Part shown: one piece after another, positions 17,096 through 25,898 of the stretch | Numbering within the stretch: position 1 is the first letter of the stretch | Layout of the letters: every line of letters begins with the position of its first letter | NCBI RefSeq assembly: GCF_041022165.1 | Contig: NZ_CP163302.1 | Span: forward strand, 3,534,001 to 3,598,000 | DNA from: Sinomonas sp. P10A9 | GTDB taxonomy: Bacteria; Actinomycetota; Actinomycetes; Actinomycetales; Micrococcaceae | Length of the DNA stretch: 64,000 nucleotides | Direction of reading: 5' to 3' | Notes under the pieces: generated by a model | Told to the model about the DNA's origin: nothing | Seen by the model: the letters and a program-made list of their open reading frames with translations, nothing else | Database searches by the model: none | Position numbers and translations under genes: made by a program

Positions 17096-18448
17096 TCAGC
17101 GCCCGTGGGCCGCGAGGACCTGCTTGGTCATCTCCCCCGCGCTTCCGAGGTAGCCCGACGGCTCGCACAGCCCGTGGATCCGAGCGGCACCGAGCTTCTC
17201 CACGAGGATGGGCTCGGCGAGGAGCTGCTCCTCAAGGGTCGTGCGGGACTCGATGGCCGCCTTGCACGCCCCGTACACCACGGTGTGCGCGCGCTGCCGT
17301 CCGAGCGCGGGCGCGACGGCCATCATGACGGCCTCGGCGACGATGAGGCCGCCGGTCAGGCGGGTGTTGGCGCGCATGCGGTCGGCGTCGACCTCGAGGC
17401 CCGAGAGCATGAACTCGGCCTGGTGCAGCGAGCTCGAGATGAGCAGGAACGACTCGGGCACGGTGGCCCATTCGAGATGCCACGGGCCCGTGGCACGCTC
17501 GAAGTCCTGGATCATGGCATCGAGCATCGTGGATGACTTGTCACGCAGCATCTTTGCCGCGGCAAGCATGAGCTCGCACGAGATCGGGTTGCGCTTCTGC
17601 GGCATGGTCGAGCTCGCGCCGCGGCCCATGACGAACGGCTCCGCGGCCTCGCCGAACTCCGACGAGCACATCAGCATGACGTCGAGCGCGATCTTGCCGA
17701 GGGACGCTCCGACGGAGGCGAGGAGCGTGACGATCTCCGTGACGCCGTCGCGCGCCACGTGCCACGTGATCTCCGGATCCCGCAGGCCCAGCTCGGCGGC
17801 AAGCCCGGCGCGCACCTCGAGCCCCTCGGGCCCGGTACCGAGCGAGGCGAGCGTCCCCGCCGCCCCGCCGAACTGGACCATGAGCGCCCTCTGAGCCACT
17901 TGGGCGAGCCGTTCCGAGTGGCGGTCGAGCGCCGAGAGCCACACGGCCGCCCGGAACCCGAACGTCACGGGCAGCGCGTGCTGGAGGTGCGTGCGGCCCG
18001 CGGTGATGGTGTTGAGGTGGGCCTCGGCGAGCCCTGCGACGGCGGCCCGGACGGCATCGAGCTGCTCCCCCACGATCCGCAGGCCCTCCTTGCACTGGAG
18101 CATCGTGGCGGTGTCCATGATGTCCTGCGTCGTGGCGCCCCAGTGGATGAAGCCGCCGTCGTCGCCGCACTGCTCGCTGAGCTGCTCGACGATCGGCAGG
18201 ATCGGGTAGCCCACGATGTCCGTCTCGCGGCGCAGCCGCTCCTGGTCGAGGCCCTCGAACGAGGCGGTCGCGGTGATCCGCGCCGCGGCGTCGGCCGGGA
18301 CCAGCCCGACGGCGGCCTCGGCCCGGGCGAGCGCCGTCTCGGTGTCAATGATGCGGCGCACGTAGGCCTCATCGCTGAAGACGTCGCGCATGCCGGGGGT
18401 GCCGAACATGTCGCGGAACAGGAGGGAGTCGTAGACGGTGCTGCTCAT
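17096..18448 (-). CDS. Fumarase/aspartase superfamily lyase (adenylosuccinate lyase / PcaB-like)
   Basis: A 450-residue enzyme of the superfamily that eliminates an amine or similar group to give fumarate, or cycloisomerises carboxymuconate. The signature loop is MGRGASSTMPQKRNPISCEL; the other conserved segments are GGFIHWGATTQDIMDTA and GRTHLQHALPVTFG. It is most like the 3-carboxy-cis,cis-muconate cycloisomerase/adenylosuccinate lyase branch, but no protocatechuate genes are near. Sitting 10 bp behind a C4-dicarboxylate carrier and under the HutC-type regulator, it more likely releases fumarate from an imported N-substituted aspartate or similar compound. Substrate is inference. Confidence 0.85.
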   Translation of the reverse strand: MSSTVYDSLLFRDMFGTPGMRDVFSDEAYVRRIIDTETALARAEAAVGLVPADAAARITATASFEGLDQERLRRETDIVGYPILPIVEQLSEQCGDDGGFIHWGATTQDIMDTATMLQCKEGLRIVGEQLDAVRAAVAGLAEAHLNTITAGRTHLQHALPVTFGFRAAVWLSALDRHSERLAQVAQRALMVQFGGAAGTLASLGTGPEGLEVRAGLAAELGLRDPEITWHVARDGVTEIVTLLASVGASLGKIALDVMLMCSSEFGEAAEPFVMGRGASSTMPQKRNPISCELMLAAAKMLRDKSSTMLDAMIQDFERATGPWHLEWATVPESFLLISSSLHQAEFMLSGLEVDADRMRANTRLTGGLIVAEAVMMAVAPALGRQRAHTVVYGACKAAIESRTTLEEQLLAEPILVEKLGAARIHGLCEPSGYLGSAGEMTKQVLAAHGR

Positions 18449-18458
18449 GGTGGTTCCT

Positions 18459-19902
18459 TTACTTCTCTGCGGTGACCGAGGCGGCGGATGCGCGGACGAC
18501 GGCGGGCGGCCGGGCGGCGTCGTCCGTCGCCACGGCTGGGGCCTGGACTGGAGAGGGGTTACGGGGGCCGGCGATATCGTGGCCGGAGGGCGAGGCGTCG
18601 AGCTCGGCGAGGAATTCGCTCGGGTTGGCGAGGGCCCAGGCGAAACGGCCGCGGTCGAGTTCCTTGGTGAGCCGCGAGATCACGACGGTCGCGACGACAT
18701 TGCCGAACGTGTTGCAGAACGCGGTGGCCATGGACATGAAGCGGTAGACCCCGAACAGGATCGCGACGCCCTCGACCGGGAGGTAGCCGGTCGCGGCGAC
18801 TGTCGAGGCGAAGACGACGTACGTTCCGCCTGAGACGGTCGCTGCGCCCTTGGAGGTGAGCAGCATGATGAGCAGGAGCCCGATCTGCTCGGGCCAGCCC
18901 ATGTGCACACCGTAGGCGTTGGCGAGGAAGAGGGTGCACACGGCCATGTAGATGCTCGTGCCGTCGAGGTTGAACGCGTATCCGGTCGGGACGACGAGGC
19001 CCACGCTCTGCTGCGAGCAGCCCATCGCGGGGAGCTTGCGGAGGAGCCCCGGGAGGGCCGATTCCGACGACGCCGTGCCGAGCACCATGCTCATCTCGTC
19101 GCGCACGACGACGAGCAGGCGGAACAGATTGAACCCGGCCGCGAGCGCCACGAGCCCCAGGACAACGGTGATGAACACCGCGACGACGATCCAGTACTCG
19201 GCCACGAGGGCAGCCAGGGCCACGAGCATCGATGAGCCATTGGACGCCACTGAGTAGGCGATGGCGCCGAAGGCGCCGATGGGGGCGAGCTTCATGACCA
19301 CGTTGACGAGGCCGAAGAACGCCTCGGAGATCGTGTCGAGGCCTGAGCTGATCTTGGCCAGGACGTCCGGCTTGATGGCCAGGAGGCCCGCGCCGAAGAT
19401 GATCGCGAGGATCACAACCTGGAGCAGCTGGGTGGACGTGAACGCCCCGACGAAGCTGCTGGGGAAGACCTGCGTGAGGAATCCGTCGAGCGAGTGGTCG
19501 CCGTTCGTGGCCGGGGGTTTGCCGGACGACGACGTCAGCGCGCCTGCGCCTTGGCCGACGCCGAGCAGGTTTCCGGCGAGGAGGCCGATCGCGAGGGCGA
19601 GCGTCGAGATGATCTCGAAGTAGATGAGGGCCGAGAACCCGATGCGGCTCGCGCGCTTGAGGTTCCCGGCGGAGGATGCCCGTCACGACGGTGAGGAAGA
19701 CGAGCGGCGCGATGCCGGTCTTGATGAGCGCCAGGAACAGGTCACCGACGATCTTGAGGGACTTCGCGAAGTCCGGGAACGCGAATCCGACGGCGATGCC
19801 GAGGACCATGGCAATCATCACCTGGGCGCCGAGCCCCCGGTACCAGGCCTTCCTGGGCCGCGGCGCGGTGGCCGTGGACATGAGCTGTTCTTGCGACTTC
19901 AT
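18459..19902 (-). pseudogene. dctA: C4-dicarboxylate/proton symporter DctA, frameshifted
   Basis: The gene starts at 19902 (MKSQEQLMSTATAPRPRKAW, with AGGTGAGG upstream) and reads as a DAACS-family carrier through LVFLTVVTGI. Near 19675 the frame breaks; the proper continuation, with ANLLGVGQG-type segments, FVGAFTSTQLLQVVILAIIFG and the family hallmark regions (VVPTGYAFNLDGTSIYMAV, TSKGAATVSGGTYVV), lies in another frame to 18459. Restoring two bases (GGCATC..C to GGCATCGCC) repairs the reading. It would import succinate, fumarate or malate. It leads the operon with the lyase. The break is a real mutation or an assembly error; the rest is well preserved. Confidence 0.88.
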
Positions 19903-19914
19903 TGACGCCTCACC

Positions 19915-19941
19915 TGTCTAGACATTTAATCTGTCTAGACA
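19915..19941. promoter_or_regulatory. Two TGTCTAGACA operators upstream of dctA-lyase
   Basis: Two identical perfect palindromes TGTCTAGACA occupy 19915-19924 and 19932-19941, 17 bp apart centre to centre. They lie 13 bp upstream of the dctA start. The motif is like the core of operators of HutC-subfamily GntR regulators (for example NagR/DasR sites). The GntR gene at 20046-20783 faces the same way and has a similar site. Confidence 0.8.
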
Positions 19942-20045
19942 AATGTGAGGCATGACGCAGACGGGTGTCAAGGCCTCTGCTGCCTCAGCGCGGCGAGGGC
20001 GGGCGGCGGGACGAAGCGGAGCGGGCCGGAGCTCCGACCGAAACC

Positions 20046-20783
20046 TCAGCCCGCGCGCTCGAGCACCGACTCGTAGACGAACGATTCGCCCGGGTGCACA
20101 CTCTCGACAACCTCGAACACGGCACCGTCCCCGTCGACGTAGCGGCGGGTCAGGCGCAGGCCGAGGCTCCCGGGCTCGCGGCCGAGGAGTGCGGCCGTGT
20201 GCGGCGGGATCTCGATCGCCTGGATGCTCTGGAGGACGCGCACCAACCGCCGTCCGGTCCGGGCGGCAACGATGTCCGCGATGAGCTGTTCGCCGCTTCC
20301 CAGCTCACCGGAGACGGCGTCGAAGTCAGACTCGAGGAGGTAGACGTCGGCCGCGGAGACCGGGGCGCCGTACTCCCCCGAGTGCTGCCCGGGCAGGCGG
20401 CGCGTCGTCGCGATGCGCACGAGGCGCGTTTCCTCGTTGACGCCGAACCAGCCGGCCGCAGCGCCGCGCGCTGGTAGCCGCTCCACCGACTCGACGCGCC
20501 GCCTGGCCTCCTGGCCGTATTGCGCGAGCTCCTCGATCGAGGTGAGCCGCGAGTGGAACTCGTTGGCCGGCGTCGTGCGCAGGACCCGCGTCCCCTGGCC
20601 CTTGCGGCGGGCAATGAGGCCCTGGTCCTCGAGCTGGGCGAGGGCGGAGCGAACGGTCTCGCGCGAGCAGCCGTACTCCGCGGCGAGTGCCGGCTCCGCC
20701 GGCAGGAAGGCACCGACCTTCCAGGCTCCCCGTTCGATCTTGCTCGCCAGATCGGCCGCAATGGCCTTGTACCTCATCGTCAT
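20046..20783 (-). CDS. GntR family regulator, HutC/UTRA subfamily
   Basis: A 245-residue repressor. The winged helix (about 1-70) includes EPALAAEYGCSRETVRSALA, and the rest is a UTRA effector domain ending in RYVDGDGAVFEVVESVHPGE. ATG 20783 has GGGGAGG upstream, supporting it over earlier in-frame starts. Its own promoter has a TGTCTGGACA site, and the downstream dctA-lyase operon has two TGTCTAGACA sites, so it probably represses itself and that operon, responding to the imported dicarboxylate or a breakdown product. Confidence 0.9.
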   Translation of the reverse strand: MTMRYKAIAADLASKIERGAWKVGAFLPAEPALAAEYGCSRETVRSALAQLEDQGLIARRKGQGTRVLRTTPANEFHSRLTSIEELAQYGQEARRRVESVERLPARGAAAGWFGVNEETRLVRIATTRRLPGQHSGEYGAPVSAADVYLLESDFDAVSGELGSGEQLIADIVAARTGRRLVRVLQSIQAIEIPPHTAALLGREPGSLGLRLTRRYVDGDGAVFEVVESVHPGESFVYESVLERAG

Positions 20784-20808
20784 GCCGATGCCTCCCCGCG
20801 TGCCCACT

Positions 20809-20827
20809 TGTCTGGACATATTAGACA
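20809..20827. promoter_or_regulatory. Autoregulatory operator of the HutC-type regulator
   Basis: TGTCTGGACA at 20809-20818 differs at one base from the TGTCTAGACA pair at 19915-19941, and is followed by a half-site TTAGACA. It lies 25 bp upstream of the regulator start. Confidence 0.6.
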
Positions 20828-20859
20828 CCCGTCCGCGAGCGCGGCCGTCGAGCCCCGCC

Positions 20860-22089
20860 TCAGGCGTCGACGTTGCGCCGCCGCCCGGCGAGGTATCCGA
20901 ACACCGACGCGCCCACCCCGATGACGAGGAAGGTGTACCCGGCAGGCACGAAGCTCCCCGTCGACTGGTGGATCTGCGCCACCATGAGCGTTCCCACGGA
21001 CCCGACGCCGTATCCGACGCCCTGCATCATGCCGGACAGGTTCACGGCCGTGTGCGAATCGCGGGTGCGGAGCATGATCATCGTCAGCGCAGCGGCGGTC
21101 AAGGCCCCCTGACCGAGGCCCAGGAGCGCGATCCAGACCCAGATGAGCTCGAGGGGCCCGAGCACGCTCAGCGCGAAGCCGAGGGACGTCATGACCGCGA
21201 GCGTGACGTTGAGGGCGCGCTGGTCCCACAGGCGCGCCGCGAGCGTGGGGGCGAAGAGCGAGCCGAGGATCTGGAGCCCGATCGACGCCGACACCATGAG
21301 CCCCGCCGTCACCCCGTCGACCCCCCTCTCGCGCAGGATCGGCGCGAGCCACGCGAACACGCTGAACGAGGTCATCGCCTGGAACAGCATGTACAGGGTC
21401 ACGTGCCACGCGGTGGAGGACCGCCACACGTTCGTCCCGCCGCCCTCCACCCTGCGGCGGACCGGGCGCGCCCGCACCGCGACGGGAATGAACAGGAGCG
21501 TGACGGCAAAGGCGGGGAACGCCCAGGAGAGGAGCGCGGAGCTCCAGCTCCCCGTCGCCTGGAAGAGCGGGTAGGTGATGCCCGCGCCGAGCGCAGCGGA
21601 CGCAACGATCGCCGCGGTGTAGAGGCCGCCCATGAGGCCGAGCCGGTGGGAGAAGTCCTGCTTGACCTCGCTCGGCAGGATCACATTGCACAGCGCAATC
21701 GCCGCACCGCACAGGGCCGTGCCGAGGATGAGGCCGGGGAGGTGCCCGGCGGCGCCCCACTCGGAAGGCCGGACGAACAGGCCCGCGGTCAAGAGGGCCA
21801 TGGCCCCCAGGAGAACCCGCTTCGGCCCGAACCGTCGCGCGAGCACCGGTGCGAGCGGTGCGAAGATCCCGAGAAGTGTCACGGGCGCCGTCGTGAGCAG
21901 GGAGACGGCCCAGTCGGGCACGGAGCCGCTCGCGCGGATCTCGGTCAGCACCGCCGAGAAGCTCGAGAAGGCGGTCCGCAGGTTGACCCCGATGAGCACG
22001 AGGCACAGGCCCAGGAACGCAAGCCGCCCGGGGCTGTGCTGGGAGCTGCCCGCGGGCGGTGCATCTGTTGGTGCTGTCACTCGTGCCAC
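20860..22089 (-). CDS. MFS transporter, CynX/NimT (cyanate-permease-like) family
   Basis: A 409-residue, 12-helix carrier. The first helix carries LGLCLVLIGVNLRTAFSSFS, the characteristic start of the CynX/NimT family, and loop 2-3 has APLAPVLARRFGPKRVLLGA. Members export or import small anions and drugs (cyanate, 2-nitroimidazole); the substrate here is unknown. The start is GTG with no clear ribosome-binding site, and a GTG three codons later is equally possible. It is divergent from an NmrA-like gene. Confidence 0.88.
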   Translation of the reverse strand: MARVTAPTDAPPAGSSQHSPGRLAFLGLCLVLIGVNLRTAFSSFSAVLTEIRASGSVPDWAVSLLTTAPVTLLGIFAPLAPVLARRFGPKRVLLGAMALLTAGLFVRPSEWGAAGHLPGLILGTALCGAAIALCNVILPSEVKQDFSHRLGLMGGLYTAAIVASAALGAGITYPLFQATGSWSSALLSWAFPAFAVTLLFIPVAVRARPVRRRVEGGGTNVWRSSTAWHVTLYMLFQAMTSFSVFAWLAPILRERGVDGVTAGLMVSASIGLQILGSLFAPTLAARLWDQRALNVTLAVMTSLGFALSVLGPLELIWVWIALLGLGQGALTAAALTMIMLRTRDSHTAVNLSGMMQGVGYGVGSVGTLMVAQIHQSTGSFVPAGYTFLVIGVGASVFGYLAGRRRNVDA

Positions 22090-22170
22090 GTGTCAGAGGG
22101 TATCGGTCAGACCACACAGGTTTCGACTCCGCTCAACCACCGGACAGCCCTACCACCGTAGGCTGGGCGC

Positions 22171-22926
22171 ATGAGGATCGCCGTTGTGGGTGGAACCGGC
22201 ACGGCCGGATCGAGGGTCGCAGCGCTCGCGCAGGAGCAGGGGCACGATGTCGTGGTGATGTCGCGCAGCAGCGGCGTTGATCTCGTCACGGGCGCAGGGC
22301 TCGCGGAGGCGCTCGACGGCGTGCAGGTCGCCATCGATGCCTCGAGCCCCACACCGCCGGATGAGAGCATGAGCCGTTTCGACGCCGTCGTGCGCTCTGC
22401 CCGGAATCTCGTGCACGCGTGCGTGGACGCCGAGGTGCGCAGGCTTGTGGCCCTCTCGATCGCCAATGTCGAGAAGCCGGACTTCGACACGTTCAGCTAC
22501 TACGTGGCCAAGCGCGATCAGGAGGAGACCGTCCGGAACAGCGGACTCGAAGTGTCGGTGGTCCGCTCGGCGCAATGGTTCGAGTTCGCCGAGCGCTCGA
22601 GCGCCGTCAGCTACGAGCCCGACCGCGTGACCGCCCAGGACTGGTACGTCCAGCCGATTGCGGTCGACGCCGTGGCCGAGGTCCTCGTCCGCGAGGCCAC
22701 CCGCAGGCGGGCCCAGGATGTCACCATCGCGGGCCCCGAGGCCGTCCGCCTCCCCGACCTCGTGCGGCGGCTCCTCGCAGCCCGTGGCGACGCGAGGCCG
22801 GTCATCGTCGTCGAGCCCCCGCTGCCCGGATTCGGGAACGGGGCGCTGCTCGCCGGACCGGGAATGGAGATCCTCGGCCCGAACGTTGCTGGCTGGATTG
22901 CGGGAAGGCACTCCCGGCTGGCATGA
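22171..22926 (+). CDS. NAD(P)-binding atypical SDR (NmrA/SDR_a5-like)
   Basis: A 251-residue Rossmann protein beginning MRIAVVGGTGTAGSRVAALA, an atypical GGxGxxG nucleotide motif. The usual Tyr-x3-Lys of classical SDRs is not in the classic position but YYVAKRDQEE is near residue 110. Similar proteins act as NAD(P)H-quinone reductases or redox sensors. Function not assignable. It is followed after about 100 bp by a hotdog protein on the same strand. Confidence 0.82.
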   Translation: MRIAVVGGTGTAGSRVAALAQEQGHDVVVMSRSSGVDLVTGAGLAEALDGVQVAIDASSPTPPDESMSRFDAVVRSARNLVHACVDAEVRRLVALSIANVEKPDFDTFSYYVAKRDQEETVRNSGLEVSVVRSAQWFEFAERSSAVSYEPDRVTAQDWYVQPIAVDAVAEVLVREATRRRAQDVTIAGPEAVRLPDLVRRLLAARGDARPVIVVEPPLPGFGNGALLAGPGMEILGPNVAGWIAGRHSRLA

Positions 22927-23024
22927 ACCGGCCGCGTAACTTCGGGGCCGACCGCGTCGGTACAGGAGGTGGAAGCGTACTGCGCCCACTCACTCCACCG
23001 CCGTCCCAGCGAAAGGACCCCCGC

Positions 23025-23474
23025 GTGCCCCTGCCCGCCAGCCTCGAAGAATTCCTGACCGCGTGGGACGCGTTCCGCGCGGGCATCGGCTTCGAGGAGA
23101 TCACGGACACGCTGGGGATCGAGCCGCACGCGTGCGACGGCGCGACGCTTGCCATGCGCATCCCCCTCGCCCCGCGCCTGCGTCAGGCAGGCGGCATGTT
23201 CTCAGCCACGGCGCTCTTCGGCGCCGCGGATGTCACGGGGACGTTCCTCGCGATGCAGGCCCTCGAACCTGGGCTCTTCCCGCTCGCGGTGCAGTCGAGC
23301 CTGAACTTCATCGACAACTCGCGCAGCGGCCCCGCGGTGGCGACGGCGCGGCTCGTGCGGGCGGGGCGGACGATCGTGGTCGCCTCGGTGGATGTGGCCG
23401 ACGCCGACGGCAAGCTCCTCACGACCTCGAGCTTCACGTACGTGCCGAAGCCGTTCAGCCCGAAGGGCGACTGA
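23025..23474 (+). CDS. Hotdog-fold thioesterase-like protein (PaaI/YiiD-like)
   Basis: A 149-residue protein with a predicted hotdog fold: a long helix with GGMFSATALFGAADVTGTFL and strands ending VVASVDVADADGKLLTTSSF with TYVPKP. This is the pattern of PaaI-type and DUF4442 thioesterases that hydrolyse small acyl-CoAs. The GTG at 23025 has AAAGGA 8 nt upstream. No pathway partner is adjacent. Confidence 0.78.
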   Translation: MPLPASLEEFLTAWDAFRAGIGFEEITDTLGIEPHACDGATLAMRIPLAPRLRQAGGMFSATALFGAADVTGTFLAMQALEPGLFPLAVQSSLNFIDNSRSGPAVATARLVRAGRTIVVASVDVADADGKLLTTSSFTYVPKPFSPKGD

Positions 23475-23554
23475 CGGACAGCTGAGGGGCAGTTGAGGGA
23501 CAGCTGGGGCCCTCCGGGCAGAGAGCCGCCGACCCCCTCACGCGGTCAGTAGTA

Positions 23555-23639
23555 TTCTGCAAAGCAGAACGCATAGATCGACGATAGGCCTAGATATGGG
23601 CTTCTTTGCCGATCTTGGCTCCGATTTTTCTGCACAGAA
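23555..23639. promoter_or_regulatory. Two related palindromes in the FAD-monooxygenase promoter region
   Basis: TTCTGC-AAA-GCAGAA (23555-23569) and TTCTG-CA-CAGAA (23628-23639) lie in the AT-richer 296-bp gap before the monooxygenase. They share the TTCTGC half-site. Such sites suit an IclR- or GntR-type regulator of aromatic catabolism, but no such regulator gene adjoins. Confidence 0.5.
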
Positions 23640-23770
23640 GAACTTATTAGCACTTTCGTGAGCCGTGTCACTAGCCTTGGTGACAGGGGTCCCGCCCGGC
23701 AATGTCGCCCGCGGGATCCAGCCCGGGGTCCACGGACCCGAGCGATCAACGCGAGCAACGAGGAGCAGCC

Positions 23771-25738
23771 ATGCAGTTCTACCTTGACGGTTACCGCCCC
23801 GGAGACCCCGACCTCCGCCCCGCGGCCCCGGGGGGCGTTGAGCCCCGCTCGGGCAGCGGCGAGCTGCCCCAGGAAGTCGACGTCCTCGTCGTCGGCACCG
23901 GCCCTGCCGGTGTGGTGCTCGCGGCCCAGCTCGCCGAATTCCCCGGAATCACCACGCGGGTCGTCGAGCGCCGCAACGGACCGCTCGAGCTCGGCCAGGC
24001 GGACGGCGTCGCATGCCGCACGGTGGAGATGTTCAACGCGTTCGGCCTCGCGGAGAAGCTCATGCGCGAGGGGTACTGGGTCAACGAGACCACGTTCTGG
24101 GGCCCGGAATCGGCGGACAGCAGCGGGATTGTGCGCACAGGACGCGTCCAGGACGTGGCCGAGGGCCTCTCCGAGTACCCCCACGTGATTGTCAACCAGG
24201 CGCGCATGCAGGAGTATCTGCTCGAGCACATGCGCAACTCCCCCGCCCGCCTCGAGCCGGAGTACGGCCTCGAAGTCACCGACGTCGAGGTCCTCCCCGA
24301 CGGTGGCGACTACCCCGTGAAGGTCACCCTGCGTCGCGCGGCTGACGGCGAGGCAGGCGCTGCCGCCGTTCCGGCTGAGGCGAGCACCGTCGTCGTGCGC
24401 GCCAAGTACGTGGTGGGTGCCGACGGCGCACGCTCGGCCGTGCGGAAGTCGCTCGGGATCGAGCTGCGCGGCGATGCGCGCAACCACGCGTGGGGCGTCA
24501 TGGACGTACTCGCGGTCACCGATTTCCCGGACGTCCGCGTGAAGTCAGTCATCCAGTCGCCCTCGGGCGGCAACATCCTCATCATCCCCCGCGAGGGCGG
24601 GTACCTCGTGCGGTTTTACGTGGACCTCGGCGACCTCGATCCCGCCGACCGCGATGCGCGCAAGCGCTTCACCCGTGAGTCCCTCGTCGAGGCGGCGCAG
24701 AAGATCCTGCACCCGTACACGCTCGAGGTGAAGGAAACCGCCTGGTGGTCGGTCTACGAGGTGGGCCAGCGGATCGCGGACCGGTTCGACGACGTCTTGG
24801 ACGCCGAGCGAGGGACCCGCACCCCGCGCGTCTTCATTGCCGGCGATGCGTGCCACACCCACAGTGCCAAGGCCGGTCAGGGCATGAACGTCTCGATGCA
24901 GGACGGATTCAACCTGGGCTGGAAGCTCGCGGCCGTGCTCGAGGGGCGCAGCCCCGAGTCGCTCCTGGACACCTACGCCGGGGAGCGCAAGGCGATTGCT
25001 CAGGAGCTCATCGACTTCGATCTGCGCTTCTCCACGATGATGGCGGCCAAGCCCAAGGACCCGGAGCACGCCGAGGCCGGCGGCGTCGACCCCGCCGAGA
25101 AGCAGCAGATCTTCACCGAGGCGGGCCGGTTCACTGCCGGATTCGCCACCGAGTACACGCCCGCTCTGCTCACCGGCACCACCCAGCACCAGGCTGTGGC
25201 GACGGGCTTCCCTGTGGGCCAGCGCTTCTACTCCGCACCGGTGGTCCGGCTGGCCGACGCCAGGCCCGTGGGCCTCGGGCACGTGGCCGAGGCGGACGGC
25301 CGCTGGCGCATCTACGCGTTCGCCGGCGCCGGGGACCCGCAGTCCCCCGAGTCGGGCATCGCGGCCTTCAGCCGGTTCCTCGCCGAGTCGGAGAACTCGC
25401 CGGTGCGCCGCTTCACGCCGGACGGCGCGGACCCTGACGCCGTGTTCGACGTCCGGGCCGTCTTCCAGCAGGGCCATCGCGACCTCGCTCTCGAGAAGCT
25501 TCCGGAGTTCCTCATGCCGCGCAAGGGCCCGCTCGGGCTCGTGGACTACGAGAAGATGTTCACCGCGGACGCCGCCGGATCGGACATCTTCGAGGAGCGC
25601 GGGATCGACCGCACCCGCGGCGCCATCGTGGTGGTCCGCCCGGACCAGTACGTGGCACAGGTTCTCCCGCTGGACGCGCACCAGGAGCTCGCCGACTTCT
25701 TCACGGGGTTCATGCTGCCGACCGCTGTCCTCGTCTGA
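23771..25738 (+). CDS. FAD-dependent aromatic monooxygenase (phenol 2-monooxygenase / MobA-like)
   Basis: A 655-residue flavoprotein hydroxylase. The ADP-binding motif is VVGTGPAGVVLAAQLAE (about 42-58), the DG motif is VVGADGARSAVRKSLG, and the second FAD motif is FIAGDACHTHSAKAGQGMN. After about residue 450 a thioredoxin-like C-terminal domain follows (ADARPVGLG to DQYVAQVLPLD), as in phenol hydroxylase and 3-hydroxybenzoate 4-hydroxylase. It would hydroxylate a phenolic ring using NAD(P)H and O2 in the cytoplasm. ATG 23771 has GAGGAG upstream. No ring-cleavage gene is in the window, so the substrate is open. Confidence 0.92.
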   Translation: MQFYLDGYRPGDPDLRPAAPGGVEPRSGSGELPQEVDVLVVGTGPAGVVLAAQLAEFPGITTRVVERRNGPLELGQADGVACRTVEMFNAFGLAEKLMREGYWVNETTFWGPESADSSGIVRTGRVQDVAEGLSEYPHVIVNQARMQEYLLEHMRNSPARLEPEYGLEVTDVEVLPDGGDYPVKVTLRRAADGEAGAAAVPAEASTVVVRAKYVVGADGARSAVRKSLGIELRGDARNHAWGVMDVLAVTDFPDVRVKSVIQSPSGGNILIIPREGGYLVRFYVDLGDLDPADRDARKRFTRESLVEAAQKILHPYTLEVKETAWWSVYEVGQRIADRFDDVLDAERGTRTPRVFIAGDACHTHSAKAGQGMNVSMQDGFNLGWKLAAVLEGRSPESLLDTYAGERKAIAQELIDFDLRFSTMMAAKPKDPEHAEAGGVDPAEKQQIFTEAGRFTAGFATEYTPALLTGTTQHQAVATGFPVGQRFYSAPVVRLADARPVGLGHVAEADGRWRIYAFAGAGDPQSPESGIAAFSRFLAESENSPVRRFTPDGADPDAVFDVRAVFQQGHRDLALEKLPEFLMPRKGPLGLVDYEKMFTADAAGSDIFEERGIDRTRGAIVVVRPDQYVAQVLPLDAHQELADFFTGFMLPTAVLV

Positions 25739-25898
25739 GCCGCACGACGGCTCGCGCTGACGGCCGGTGCCCGTCGGGCTGAGACCGGCGCCCGCCGCAT
25801 GGCAGGCCCTGACCGGCATGACCGGTGTGCGCGCGCACCTGTTGTGCCGGTCAGGGCCTGTTAACGCGCAGAGGTCTTCGAAGGCGTGCGCCCCGGCG

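Noticed and set aside
17096..18448. Lyase as a dedicated beta-ketoadipate enzyme PcaB
   Set aside because: No other protocatechuate-branch genes are nearby; the neighbours are a C4-dicarboxylate carrier and its regulator.
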